A stretch of DNA of 40,479 bases from an uncultured Anaerotignum sp. (GTDB lineage Bacteria; Bacillota; Clostridia; Lachnospirales; Anaerotignaceae), in the NCBI GenBank assembly GCA_910578425.1, contig CAJTQX010000021.1:1-40479 (forward strand), read 5' to 3'. Positions 21,211 to 28,882 of this stretch are shown piece by piece; within the stretch, counting starts at the first letter, position 1, and every line of letters starts with the position of its first letter. The notes under the pieces are model-generated. The model did not search any database. It was not told the DNA's origin and saw only the letters and a list, made by a program, of their open reading frames with translations. The translations under genes were made by a program, and so were the position numbers.

Positions 21211-23853
21211 TTATTTCGTCTGTTCCGCGATGATTTCCTTTGCTTTCTCCAGCGCATCGCCAATTTTAGAGGCGTCCTTGCCGCCTGCCTGCGCCATATT
21301 CGGGCGTCCGCCGCCGCCGCCGCCGCAGACTGCTGCCGCCGCTTTGATGATATTTCCGGCGTGTACGCCTTTTTTCACAAGGTCCTCTGTTGCCATTGCC
21401 AGCAGGCTGACTTTGCCGTCCTTTGCTCCGGCCAGCACGACTACGCCGCTGCCCAGCTTATCCTTGAGCTGATCTCCAAGGGTGCGCATGGCGTTTCCGT
21501 CCATATCCCTGACCTCTGCCGCAAGCACTGCCATACCGTTGATTTCTGTCTTGCCGGAAAGAATGCTGTCTGCCGCGCCGCCTGCCATTTTTGCTTTAAG
21601 CTTTTCCAATTCTTTTGCCATTTCCTTTTGTTCCGCCAGAAGCTGCCCGACGCGGTTCAAAAGCTGTTCCGGCGAGGCTTTTATCAGCTTGCAGAGCGTG
21701 CGCACTTCGTCCTCCTGTGCCTGGTAATATTTCAGCGCGCCTTCGCCTGTCAGGGCTTCGATCCTTCTTACGCCTGCCGCAACACCGTTTTCGGAAAGTA
21801 TTTTGAAAGAGCCAATCTGCGCCGTATTTTGCAGGTGCGCGCCGCCGCAAAGCTCGATGCTGTAGCCGCCCATATCTACCACGCGGACAATATCGCCGTA
21901 TTTTTCGCCAAACAGAGCCATCGCGCCTTTTTCACGCGCCGCGTCAATCGGCATTTCCTCCGCAGAAATGACATAGCTTGCAAAAACGGCTTCATTGACA
22001 AGGCGTTCGGTTTCTTTCAATTCCTCCGGCGTCATTGCCGTAAAATGCGTGAAGTCAAAGCGCAGTCTGTCAGGGCTGACATAGGAGCCGGCCTGTTCCA
22101 CATGGCTGCCCAGCACTGTCCGCAGGGCTTTATGCAGCAGGTGCGTCGCGCTGTGGTTTCTGGAGGAGGAAAGGCGCAGGGCTTTGTCAATCGCTGCGGA
22201 TGCTGTGTCATTCCGCGCAATCGTGCCTTCTGCCACTGTACCCATATGCGCGGTTTTTCCGCCGACAACCTTCACGCAGTCCGTAACCGTAACTGTGCCT
22301 GTTGCTGTGCGTATTGTGCCATGATCGCCCACCTGGCCGCCGCTTTCTGCATAGAAGGGCGTTTTATCCAGAAATACCGCGACTTCGTCTCCGGCCTGTG
22401 CTGCATCGGAGATTTCGTTGTTTGCGACAAGCGCGATGATTTTTGCGTCCGCAACCTCGGAAACGTCATAGCCCGCGAAAGCTGTTTGCAGATCTGCGGG
22501 AATTTCGTTGTAAACTGTTTCCGCCGCGCCCATATAGTTGGATTTTGCGCGGGCGGAACGTGCGCGTTCCTTCTGCGCTTTCATTTCCGCCGAAAATGCG
22601 TCTTCATCAACGCGCATACCTGCTTCTTCCAGAATTTCCTTTGTCAGGTCGATGGGGAAGCCGTAGGTATCGTAAAGCCGGAAGGATTTTTCGCCGCTCA
22701 TGACGCTCTGCCCTGCCGCTTTCATTTCTTCAATATCTGTTTTCAAAATTTCCATGCCTTTGTCAATCGTTTTATAGAACGCGTTTTCTTCGGTAGAAAG
22801 GATTTTGAAAATGTAATCCTGTTTGTCTGTCAGCTCAGGGTATGCGTCGCCGCTGCATACAATAACGGATTTGGAAAGTTCTGCCAGAAATTCGCCCTGA
22901 ATGCCCAGCAGCTTGCCATGGCGCACCGCGCGCCGCAGCAGGCGGCGCAGTACATAGCCCCGTCCTTCGTTGGAGGGCAGAACGCCGTCCGCCGTCATCA
23001 TGGTAACGGAACGGATATGGTCAGTAATCACGCGGACAGAAACGTCTGTTTTATGGTCTTTGCCGTATTCCACACCGGCTTTTGCACAGACAGCGTCACG
23101 TACCGCTTTGACGGTATCCACGTCAAAAATGGAGTCTACGCCCTGCATGATGGTTGCCATACGTTCCAGCCCCATGCCTGTGTCTACATTTTTAGACGAA
23201 AGCTCGGTATAGGTGCCGTCCTCCTCAGCATTGAACTGCGTCAGTACGAGGTTCCAAAATTCCATATAACGGTCACAGTCGCAGCCTACGCCGCAGTCCG
23301 GCTTGCCGCAGCTGTATTCTTCACCGCGGTCAAAATAGATTTCTGTGCAGGGACCGCAGGGGCCTGTGCCATGTTCCCAGAAGTTGTCTTCTTTGCCCAG
23401 TTTTTTGATTCTGTCCCAGGGCAGGCCGACTTTTTCATGCCAGATGTTTCCGGTTTCATCGTCCTCCTCATAAATGGTGACATACAGCTTGTCTTCGGGG
23501 ATTTCCAGCACTTCCGTCACAAATTCCCAGGACCAGGGGATAATTTCATTTTTGAAATAATCGCCAAAGGAAAAATCGCCGAGCATTTCAAAAAATGTGC
23601 CATGCCGCGCGGTTTTGCCAACGTTGTCAATGTCGCCTGTGCGGATGCATTTCTGACAGGTTGTTACACGCTTTCTGGGCGGAATTTCCTGTCCGGTGAA
23701 ATACGCCTTCATCGGTGCCATGCCGGAATTGATTAACAGCAGACTGTTGTCATTGTGGGGAACGAGGGAAAAGCTCTGCAAGCGCAGATGCTCTTTGCTC
23801 TCGAAGAACGAAAGAAACGCTTCCCGGATTTCGTTTACGCCTAAATTTTTCAT
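21211..23853 (-). CDS. alaS: Alanyl-tRNA synthetase
   Basis: An 880 aa enzyme that charges tRNA-Ala. The class II catalytic domain starts at the N-terminus (REAFLSFFESKEHLRLQSFSLVP, broken here from residue 10 to 32, with NSGMAPMKAYFTG), followed by the tRNA recognition domain. The editing domain has the zinc motif NHSATHLLHKAL and a later CGGAH (in ELCGGAHL), and the DHHA1-type C-terminal domain has CGGGGGGRPNMAQAGG. Length is normal for the family. AGGAGG precedes the ATG. Expression is controlled by the T-box leader at 24159-24437, unusually far upstream: about 300 nt of hairpin and repeat sequence lies between the T-box terminator and the start codon. Confidence 0.97.
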   Translation of the reverse strand: MKNLGVNEIREAFLSFFESKEHLRLQSFSLVPHNDNSLLLINSGMAPMKAYFTGQEIPPRKRVTTCQKCIRTGDIDNVGKTARHGTFFEMLGDFSFGDYFKNEIIPWSWEFVTEVLEIPEDKLYVTIYEEDDETGNIWHEKVGLPWDRIKKLGKEDNFWEHGTGPCGPCTEIYFDRGEEYSCGKPDCGVGCDCDRYMEFWNLVLTQFNAEEDGTYTELSSKNVDTGMGLERMATIMQGVDSIFDVDTVKAVRDAVCAKAGVEYGKDHKTDVSVRVITDHIRSVTMMTADGVLPSNEGRGYVLRRLLRRAVRHGKLLGIQGEFLAELSKSVIVCSGDAYPELTDKQDYIFKILSTEENAFYKTIDKGMEILKTDIEEMKAAGQSVMSGEKSFRLYDTYGFPIDLTKEILEEAGMRVDEDAFSAEMKAQKERARSARAKSNYMGAAETVYNEIPADLQTAFAGYDVSEVADAKIIALVANNEISDAAQAGDEVAVFLDKTPFYAESGGQVGDHGTIRTATGTVTVTDCVKVVGGKTAHMGTVAEGTIARNDTASAAIDKALRLSSSRNHSATHLLHKALRTVLGSHVEQAGSYVSPDRLRFDFTHFTAMTPEELKETERLVNEAVFASYVISAEEMPIDAAREKGAMALFGEKYGDIVRVVDMGGYSIELCGGAHLQNTAQIGSFKILSENGVAAGVRRIEALTGEGALKYYQAQEDEVRTLCKLIKASPEQLLNRVGQLLAEQKEMAKELEKLKAKMAGGAADSILSGKTEINGMAVLAAEVRDMDGNAMRTLGDQLKDKLGSGVVVLAGAKDGKVSLLAMATEDLVKKGVHAGNIIKAAAAVCGGGGGGRPNMAQAGGKDASKIGDALEKAKEIIAEQTK

Positions 23854-23937
23854 GCTATTTCCTCCTTAAAAATCGCTTTTGCTTAAGTGGGAGGCGCAGG
23901 CTTTGCATACAGGCCTTCCACTTGTGTTCAGATGTGC

Positions 23938-23989
23938 AGACAGATACGTTCCGGCGGTTTGCGGCGCAAACCGCCGGAACGTCCTGTCT
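23938..23989. repeat. Very long hairpin in the alaS leader
   Basis: Perfect 18 bp inverted repeat (23946-23963 with 23965-23982, single-base loop) extended by AGACAG (23938-23943) and CTGTCT (23984-23989), giving about 24 bp. A second weaker hairpin (23885-23894 with 23914-23923) lies between it and the alaS ribosome binding site. No T-tract follows, so it is not a standard terminator. Confidence 0.8.
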
Positions 23990-24061
23990 TCCTCGTGCGG
24001 GCAAAGTCCGCCCTGCGGCTTCGTTCCCCGAACCCTTTCGCTGGCTTGCCATATCGGGATG

Positions 24062-24154
24062 CCTGCAAAACGCAGTTTTGCAGAAAATAAAGTTTGGGGT
24101 CAAGCCATTTTCAAAGGGCTTGTGGGAGTTTGAGGGCAAAGCCCTCAGGGTTCT
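24062..24154 (+). repeat. Mosaic intergenic repeat, copy D, in the alaS leader
   Basis: CTGCAAAAC-GCA-GTTTTGCAG hairpin, then AAAGTTTGGGGTCAAGCC, TTTTCAAAGGGCTTG and the GAGGGCAAAGCCCTC hairpin of the forward core. It lies antisense within the transcribed leader of alaS, between the T-box and the gene. Confidence 0.75.
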
Positions 24155-24158
24155 CGAT

Positions 24159-24437
24159 AAAAAAAGCCCCTAATCCGAAGATTAGGGACGACTTTACCGT
24201 GGTACCACCCTGATTACAGCCGCAAGGCTGCCGCTCTGACCTGTTAACGCCAGGGATACGCCGCAGCATACTCCATTTTCCGCCGCGGGGCCGGATTCTT
24301 TTCCTCAGGAACGGGGAAAAGAGTGCCTGAAAAGACCGCTTCACCGCCGCGCTGCCGGAAACCTCACACCCAATGGCTTCCTCTCTGAAGGTACTGCCGA
24401 CGCTTACTCTTTCTTTTCCTAGCCTTTTTCTGATAAT
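24159..24437 (-). promoter_or_regulatory. T-box riboswitch upstream of alaS
   Basis: The minus strand carries the T-box sequence AGGGTGGTACCACGG (24197-24211), which pairs with the 3' end of uncharged tRNA. It is followed by a terminator CCCTAATC-TTCG-GATTAGGG with seven T (24159-24187). At the 5' end a basal stem GGAAAAG-AAA-GAGT pairs with ACTCTTTTCC, the base of Stem I, and an AGAGAGG apical motif is visible. The specifier should be a GCN Ala codon; GCA next to the basal stem is a candidate but I cannot fix it. Low Ala-tRNA charging is expected to favour antitermination and alaS expression. Confidence 0.93.
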
Positions 24438-24443
24438 ACCATG

Positions 24444-24472
24444 ATTATAGCGACAGGCGTTTTTTTTGTCAA
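24444..24472 (-). promoter_or_regulatory. Promoter of the T-box/alaS transcript
   Basis: Minus strand TTGACA (24467-24472), 17 bp, TATAAT (24444-24449). Full consensus. Confidence 0.9.
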
Positions 24473-24522
24473 GGTTTTTCGGAAATTCCGCAAATTGCCT
24501 GCCGCAGCGGGGGAAGGGTTCC

Positions 24523-24551
24523 TTGTCGAAATGCGGGGAATGTGGTAGAAT
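24523..24551 (+). promoter_or_regulatory. Promoter of rpoN
   Basis: TTGTCG (24523-24528), 17 bp, TAGAAT (24546-24551), about 37 bp before the rpoN start and divergent from the alaS promoter. Confidence 0.55.
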
Positions 24552-24587
24552 AACGGAAAATGGACGGCGGAAAAAGGAGGGGTTTGG

Positions 24588-25949
24588 ATGGATTTGTCAT
24601 TGCAGCTTTCCCAGAAACAGGTATTGTCACAGCGGATGCAGCAGTCGGTGGAGATTTTGCAGATGAATACGCTGGCCCTTTCGGAATATGCCAAAACGCT
24701 TGCGGAGGAAAACCCCCTTCTGGAATGGGAGGAGGAGCCGCCCCTGGGAACGGAGCGCGGCGAACGGCTTTTGCAAAAGCTGGAATGGCTGCGGGAGAAC
24801 GATGAGCAGAACAGAGGCGGCTATCGCGTGGAGCAGGAAAACGAGGGAGAACGGGAGAACGGCCGTTTTGGCAGGCGGGACGCGGAAAGCCTGCGGGAAT
24901 ATCTTCTGTTCCAGATCAATATCCTGAAAGAAGGGGAACGGAAAAAACGCGTTCTGCGCTTTCTGGCGGAAAGCACAGAAGAAAACGGCTATCTGGAGGC
25001 GGGCGCGCTGGATGCGGCAAGGGAACGCTACCATATTACGGCAGAACAGGCGGAAAGACTTCTGCACCTGCTGCAAACGCTGGACCCCCCCGGCGTGGGC
25101 GCGCGGGACTTGCGGGAATGTCTTTTGATACAGTTGAAACAGAAAGGGGCATCAGGGCTTGCATGCCGGATTGCGGAGGACTTTTTAAGCGAGCTGGCAA
25201 AAAACAGGCTGGGCTATATTGCCAAAAAATTGGAAGCTTCCGAGGAAGACGTCCGTGCGGCAACGGAGGAGATACGCGACTGCGAGCCGAAGCCGGGGAG
25301 CGGTTTTTTCAGCGGACGGCCTGTTGAGTATGTTGTGCCGGATGTGCTTGTGGAGCGGGAGCGGGACGAACTGACGGTCCTGCTGAACGGCTTTGCCGCG
25401 CCGCGTCTGCGGCTGAGTTATTCCTATGTCAGGCTGTTGCGGCAGGGCGCGGGCGCGGAAACGGAGGAATACATTGCGAAAAAGCTGAAACAGGCAGAAT
25501 GGGCATTGCAATGCATCGCGAAACGGGAATCAACGCTGAAACAAACGGCGGCGGAAATCGTGGAACGGCAGAAGGAGTTTTTCCTGCGTATGGACGGACA
25601 ACTGCGCCCGCTGCGTATGGCGGATGTGGCGCAGAGCATGGGAGTGCATGAATCTACGGTCAGCCGCGCAGTGAAGGATAAATACTTGCAGTGTGATAAG
25701 GGCGTGTTCCCGCTGGCGGCGTTTTTTTCGACTGCGCTGTCAACGGATGGGGCAGATGCCGTTTCTGCCGACAGCGTCAAACAGCGTCTGCGGGCGTTGA
25801 TAGAGCAGGAGGACAAGGCGAAACCGCTGAGCGACAGGGAACTGACGGAACGGTTACAGGGGGAAGGCGTGCAGATTTCACGCCGGACTGTCGCGAAATA
25901 CCGCGAAGGCATGGGGATCGCGGGCGCGGCGGGGCGGAAAAGATATTAA
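24588..25949 (+). CDS. rpoN: RNA polymerase sigma-54 factor RpoN
   Basis: A 453 aa sigma factor for -24/-12 promoters that needs ATP-driven enhancer-binding activators. The Gln/Leu-rich activator-contact region is at the N-terminus (SLQLSQKQVLSQRMQQSVEI then LQMNTLAL), the core-binding domain is in the middle (DPPGVGARDLRECLLIQLK), and the DNA-binding part has the helix-turn-helix VAQSMGVHESTVSRAVKDKY and, at the end, the RpoN box SRRTVAKYREGMGI. All parts are present and the length is typical. AGGAGG lies 9 nt before the ATG. No activator or obvious -24/-12 promoter is adjacent, so its regulon is not shown here. Confidence 0.96.
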   Translation: MDLSLQLSQKQVLSQRMQQSVEILQMNTLALSEYAKTLAEENPLLEWEEEPPLGTERGERLLQKLEWLRENDEQNRGGYRVEQENEGERENGRFGRRDAESLREYLLFQINILKEGERKKRVLRFLAESTEENGYLEAGALDAARERYHITAEQAERLLHLLQTLDPPGVGARDLRECLLIQLKQKGASGLACRIAEDFLSELAKNRLGYIAKKLEASEEDVRAATEEIRDCEPKPGSGFFSGRPVEYVVPDVLVERERDELTVLLNGFAAPRLRLSYSYVRLLRQGAGAETEEYIAKKLKQAEWALQCIAKRESTLKQTAAEIVERQKEFFLRMDGQLRPLRMADVAQSMGVHESTVSRAVKDKYLQCDKGVFPLAAFFSTALSTDGADAVSADSVKQRLRALIEQEDKAKPLSDRELTERLQGEGVQISRRTVAKYREGMGIAGAAGRKRY

Positions 25950-26040
25950 GACCTCGGGGCCCTGCCCCGAACCCCGCTTCTTTCTTTCAAAGAAAGAAGC
26001 AAAGAAGATTTCTGCGGAACAGGTTCCGCAGTCTTATAAA
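25950..26040. repeat. Hairpin-rich spacer after rpoN (partial mosaic repeat, copy F)
   Basis: GACCTCGGGGCCCTGCCCCG is the reverse form of the core's GGGGCAGAGCCCC end. It is followed by CTTCTTTCTTT-C-AAAGAAAGAAG and CTGCGGAAC-AG-GTTCCGCAG hairpins. One of these may terminate rpoN, though none has a clear T-tract. Confidence 0.6.
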
Positions 26041-26045
26041 TTTAT

Positions 26046-26107
26046 ACCTTCGTTTGACAAGGGGATACACGCTTTTTCAGCCGTAAATACCCTTGTCGGG
26101 CGAAGGT
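26046..26107. repeat. Long inverted repeat upstream of the acetyltransferase gene
   Basis: ACCTTCG-TTT-GACAAGGG (26046-26063) with CCCTTGTC-GGG-CGAAGGT (26090-26107): two 15 bp arms broken by an internal 3 nt change, around a 26 nt loop. It ends about 50 bp before the GNAT start codon. Confidence 0.7.
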
Positions 26108-26157
26108 ACTTTGTTGAAAGAAATAAAAAATACAGGACAGAGCAAGGATGGGGATAT

Positions 26158-26643
26158 ATGCTTGGAATAAGACCATATAAACCTGCTGACGCAGATACGA
26201 TATTATCATGGTGCAGGGAAGAAAAAGCATTTTATCAATGGACGGCGGGGGTGCTTGGAGATTATCCGATTACACAAAATGAGTTCAGATTTGTTGAATC
26301 GCTGATGCCGTTTACTGCGTTTGATGAAAGAGAAGTTATTGGCTTTTTTACATTAAGAGATCCCGATGGGGCGGCGAATGAGCTGCGCTTTGGCTTTGTT
26401 GTAATAAAACCCGATAAGCGTGGAAAAGGTTATGGAAAAGAAATGCTCCGATTGGGTTTGGAAATTGCATTTGAACAATACGGCGCAAAGAAAGCAACGC
26501 TTGGAGTTTTTGAAAACAATCCGTCTGCATATTACTGTTATAAGGCTGCCGGTTTTCATGACGCCGTTCGGGATATAGCCGAAACATATCGTGTTTTGGG
26601 TGAAGAATGGAAATGCATAGAAATGGAGATAAAAAGCGATTGA
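26158..26643 (+). CDS. GNAT-family N-acetyltransferase
   Basis: A 161 aa acetyl-CoA-dependent acetyltransferase. The acetyl-CoA binding motif is seen at about residues 87-101 (VVIKPDKRGKGYGKEMLR, with the R-G-K-G-Y-G loop), followed by GLEIAFEQYGAKKATLGVFE and NPSAYYCYKAAGFHD, the standard end of the fold. The opening GIRPYKPADADTIL with CREEKAFYQWTAG is like that of RimJ/RimL-type members. The substrate cannot be read from sequence. The gene is more AT-rich than its neighbours and isolated between inverted repeats, which may point to recent acquisition. Confidence 0.88.
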   Translation: MLGIRPYKPADADTILSWCREEKAFYQWTAGVLGDYPITQNEFRFVESLMPFTAFDEREVIGFFTLRDPDGAANELRFGFVVIKPDKRGKGYGKEMLRLGLEIAFEQYGAKKATLGVFENNPSAYYCYKAAGFHDAVRDIAETYRVLGEEWKCIEMEIKSD

Positions 26644-26672
26644 TATGAAAATGTATTCCTTAATGATTCAAT

Positions 26673-26845
26673 TCCCTTTTCGGAATTGTGTACCTAATTG
26701 GAAAATAACTTATAAATATACATTATAAATGGCAGTGTAGAATTTATGATTAAATATGTAAATCGTGATTTGAAAGAAGGTGCAGGTGTGAAAAAAGTAC
26801 AGATTATTTGAATTTATGTACTGGGAGTACTTTTCCGAAAAGGGA
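26673..26845. repeat. 13 bp inverted repeats flanking an AT-rich spacer upstream of the MocR gene
   Basis: TCCCTTTTCGGAA (26673-26685) and TTCCGAAAAGGGA (26833-26845) are exact inverse copies about 147 bp apart. The AT-rich interval contains a 21-codon frame starting at 26748 or nearby and no recognised gene. It could be a small non-autonomous element or two operator half-sites for the downstream regulator. Confidence 0.5.
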
Positions 26846-26876
26846 GTTATTCAAAGAAGAAACAGAGGAGTAAACC

Positions 26877-28343
26877 ATGAACAACATTTTTCGCATGGAA
26901 CTGGATAAAAGCGAAACTGCCGCGCCGCTCTACCAGCAGCTGGCGGACGGCATTGCGCGGCTGATTGCGGACGGGCATCTGCCCGCGAACAGCAAGCTCC
27001 CGCCTATCCGCAAACTGGCAGGGCAGGTCGGTGTAAACCCTGCAACCGTTGTTACAGCGTATAAGCATCTGGAAAGCAAGCAGATGGCCTATTCCCGAGT
27101 CGGCAGCGGTACGTTCGTTTCCCCCCTGCCTGTAGAGCAGGCGCCGGAGCCCGTTGCAAACCTGAATATCCGTCCATACCACAGCGGCATCAATCTGGAA
27201 AATGCCATCAATTTTGCAAATACATCCCTACCGTATGAAATGTTCCCTGTTGCGGCGTTCAAGCGCGCGTTTGATGAGGTTTTGGAGCGGGAAAAGGGCA
27301 ACGCATTCAGTTATATGGACATTATGGGGCATGAGCCGCTGCGCGCTTTGCTCTGCGGCTATCTGGAAAGCTGCGGAATCAAGACTTCCATGGAAAATGT
27401 GCAGATCATATCCGGCGCGCAGCAGGGGGTTGACCTGATTTCAAAAGCTATCCTGCGCTTTGGAGATGTAGTTTTTGTGGAAAAGCCAACGTTTTACGGT
27501 GCGGCGGGTGCATTTCTTTCGCGCGGCGGCAAGCTGGTGGAAATCCCCCTTCTGGAGGACGGTATGGATATTGCCGCGCTGGAGAATTATCTCAAGCTCT
27601 ACCAGCCAAAGCTGATTTATATGACGGCGTATTTCCAGACTCCAACCGGCGTTTCTTATTCGCTTGAAAAAAAACGCCGCCTGCTGGAGCTGGCAGAGCA
27701 GTACGGCGCGTATATTATAGAAGAAGATGATTATTATGATTTTCATTATGGCGCGGAGCCGCTTGTGCCGCTGAAGGCATTGGATTATAAAAACAGAGTC
27801 ATTTATATCAAGAGTTTTTCCAAAATACTGATGCCGGGGCTGCGCATGGGGCTGGTCGTGCTGCCGAAAAAGATCCGGCAGGCGGTGATGGAGGCGAAAT
27901 ATACAACGGACCACTCTTCTTCAGGCTTCATGCAAAGGGCAATGGAATATTATCTGCGGGAGAACGGCTGGGAAACGCACGGCGCGCAGATGCGGCAGTA
28001 TGGCGGGGCGAAATACCGAAAGGCTCTTTCCGCTGCGCGGAAATATCTGGGCGGACTGGCGCGTTACGGCAAGCCGGAGGGCGGGGTCAGCCTGTGGCTG
28101 GAGCTGCCGGAGGGCGTCGGCGCGGAGGGCTTCTGCGGGAAGATGCTGGAGAAAAATGTCGTGCTGACGCCGGGCAGCCAGTATGAAATCAGCGGGGAGG
28201 ATAACCGGCATGTCCGGCTCAGCTTTGTGGGGCTGAGTGATGATAAGATTGACGTAGGCATGAAGCGCATGGGTGACGTACTGCGGGAAGACATTGGGGG
28301 CACCGCCCCCAATGTCCCCGCAAGCCCTTTGGAAAGGGCCTGA
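26877..28343 (+). CDS. MocR-type transcriptional regulator (GntR helix-turn-helix fused to class I aminotransferase fold)
   Basis: A 488 aa PLP-binding regulator. The N-terminal winged helix of GntR type (about residues 15-80: PLYQQLADGIARLIADGHLP, KLPPIRKLAGQVGVNPATVV) is joined to an aminotransferase-like domain with GAQQGVDLISKAIL, the EDDYYDFHY segment (Asp and Tyr near the cofactor) and the PLP-lysine motif SFSKILMPGLRMG, Lys316. Such proteins usually regulate vitamin B6, GABA or amino acid genes; the target here is unknown. No pdxS/pdxT or gabTD genes are near. The last 16-17 residues (about 472-488, GGTAPNVPASPLERA) are coded by a mosaic repeat that also supplies the stop codon. Confidence 0.92.
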   Translation: MNNIFRMELDKSETAAPLYQQLADGIARLIADGHLPANSKLPPIRKLAGQVGVNPATVVTAYKHLESKQMAYSRVGSGTFVSPLPVEQAPEPVANLNIRPYHSGINLENAINFANTSLPYEMFPVAAFKRAFDEVLEREKGNAFSYMDIMGHEPLRALLCGYLESCGIKTSMENVQIISGAQQGVDLISKAILRFGDVVFVEKPTFYGAAGAFLSRGGKLVEIPLLEDGMDIAALENYLKLYQPKLIYMTAYFQTPTGVSYSLEKKRRLLELAEQYGAYIIEEDDYYDFHYGAEPLVPLKALDYKNRVIYIKSFSKILMPGLRMGLVVLPKKIRQAVMEAKYTTDHSSSGFMQRAMEYYLRENGWETHGAQMRQYGGAKYRKALSAARKYLGGLARYGKPEGGVSLWLELPEGVGAEGFCGKMLEKNVVLTPGSQYEISGEDNRHVRLSFVGLSDDKIDVGMKRMGDVLREDIGGTAPNVPASPLERA

Positions 28344-28485
28344 CCCCAAACTTTATTGCCGCCGCATATCCATGCGGTGGGATTTTCCATTTAGATTTAC
28401 CCTCCCGCAAAACGCAGTTTTGCAGAAAATGGGTCAAGGGCTGAAAGCCCTTGCGGAGGTTTGGAGGCAGAGCATCCAAGGTCTT
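28291..28485. repeat. Mosaic intergenic repeat, copy E
   Basis: Order: ATTGGGGGC-ACC-GCCCCCAAT hairpin with the reverse core (GCAAGCCCTTTGGAAAGGGC and CCTGACCCCAAACTTTA), a CCGCCGCATATCCATGCGGTGG hairpin, a GCAAAACGCAGTTTTGC hairpin shared with copy D, then the forward core (GGGTCAAGGGCTGAAAGCCC and GGAGGTTTGGAGGCAGAGC) ending GGTCTTT. Its first 53 bases are coding sequence of the MocR gene. Confidence 0.8.
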
Positions 28486-28492
28486 TCAAGCT

Positions 28493-28777
28493 TTACAAAA
28501 GCTTTTGGAAGCCTTCCGAGGCCTTGGAAGGGACGAACTCGACAAGCTCATATTGAGCGATGCCCTCTTTGAAAAAAGGGTCTTCCGCCATCGCTTCCGC
28601 GGCTTCTTCCCGCGAGGGAAAATGGCAGAGAATCACGCCGCCGGTGCGAGGTACTTTCCTTCCGGAGCAGAGGAACCGCCCTGCGCGATATTGCTTCTCC
28701 AAATAGCGGATATGTTCTGGCAGGAGCCGTTCGACTTCCGAAATGGACTTTACATAAGTTAAAAGAAACAGGAACAT
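28493..28777 (-). CDS. YciI-family protein
   Basis: A 94 aa protein of the YCII fold (ferredoxin-like dimer, related to chlorite-dismutase-like and muconolactone-isomerase-like folds). It begins with the typical MFLFLLTYVKSISEVERLLP, then HIRYLEKQYRAGRFLCSGRK and DPFFKEGIAQYELVEF. The His in PEHIRYL and the acidic residue in the AEDPFF segment are the positions usually conserved. The start is the ATG at 28777, 7 nt after AGGGGG; an upstream in-frame TTG overlaps that motif. Its promoter carries the tandem operator at 28799-28823, so the divergent TetR protein is the likely repressor. Enzymatic role unknown. Confidence 0.88.
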   Translation of the reverse strand: MFLFLLTYVKSISEVERLLPEHIRYLEKQYRAGRFLCSGRKVPRTGGVILCHFPSREEAAEAMAEDPFFKEGIAQYELVEFVPSKASEGFQKLL

Positions 28778-28798
28778 GGTAATACCCCCTAAAAACAA

Positions 28799-28823
28799 TG
28801 ACTAAGGTCAGTGACTACGGTCA
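28799..28823. promoter_or_regulatory. Tandem palindromic operator between the YciI and TetR genes
   Basis: Two near-identical palindromic units, TGACTAAGGTCA (28799-28810) and TGACTACGGTCA (28812-28823), 13 bp apart. They cover the expected transcription start of the minus-strand promoter just downstream of its -10 box, a classic repressor position. Confidence 0.75.
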
Positions 28824-28825
28824 TA

Positions 28826-28854
28826 ATTATACGCGGGTTATTCCGTGCTGTCAA
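28826..28854 (-). promoter_or_regulatory. Promoter of the YciI gene
   Basis: Minus strand TTGACA (28849-28854), 17 bp, TATAAT (28826-28831). Full consensus, hence in need of repression by the adjoining operator. Confidence 0.9.
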
Positions 28855-28882
28855 GTATAGATGCTGAATAGGGAGCGGTAAT

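Noticed and set aside
26748..26813. 21-codon frame upstream of the MocR gene
   Set aside because: No ribosome binding site and no recognisable peptide; it is most likely chance in AT-rich DNA.
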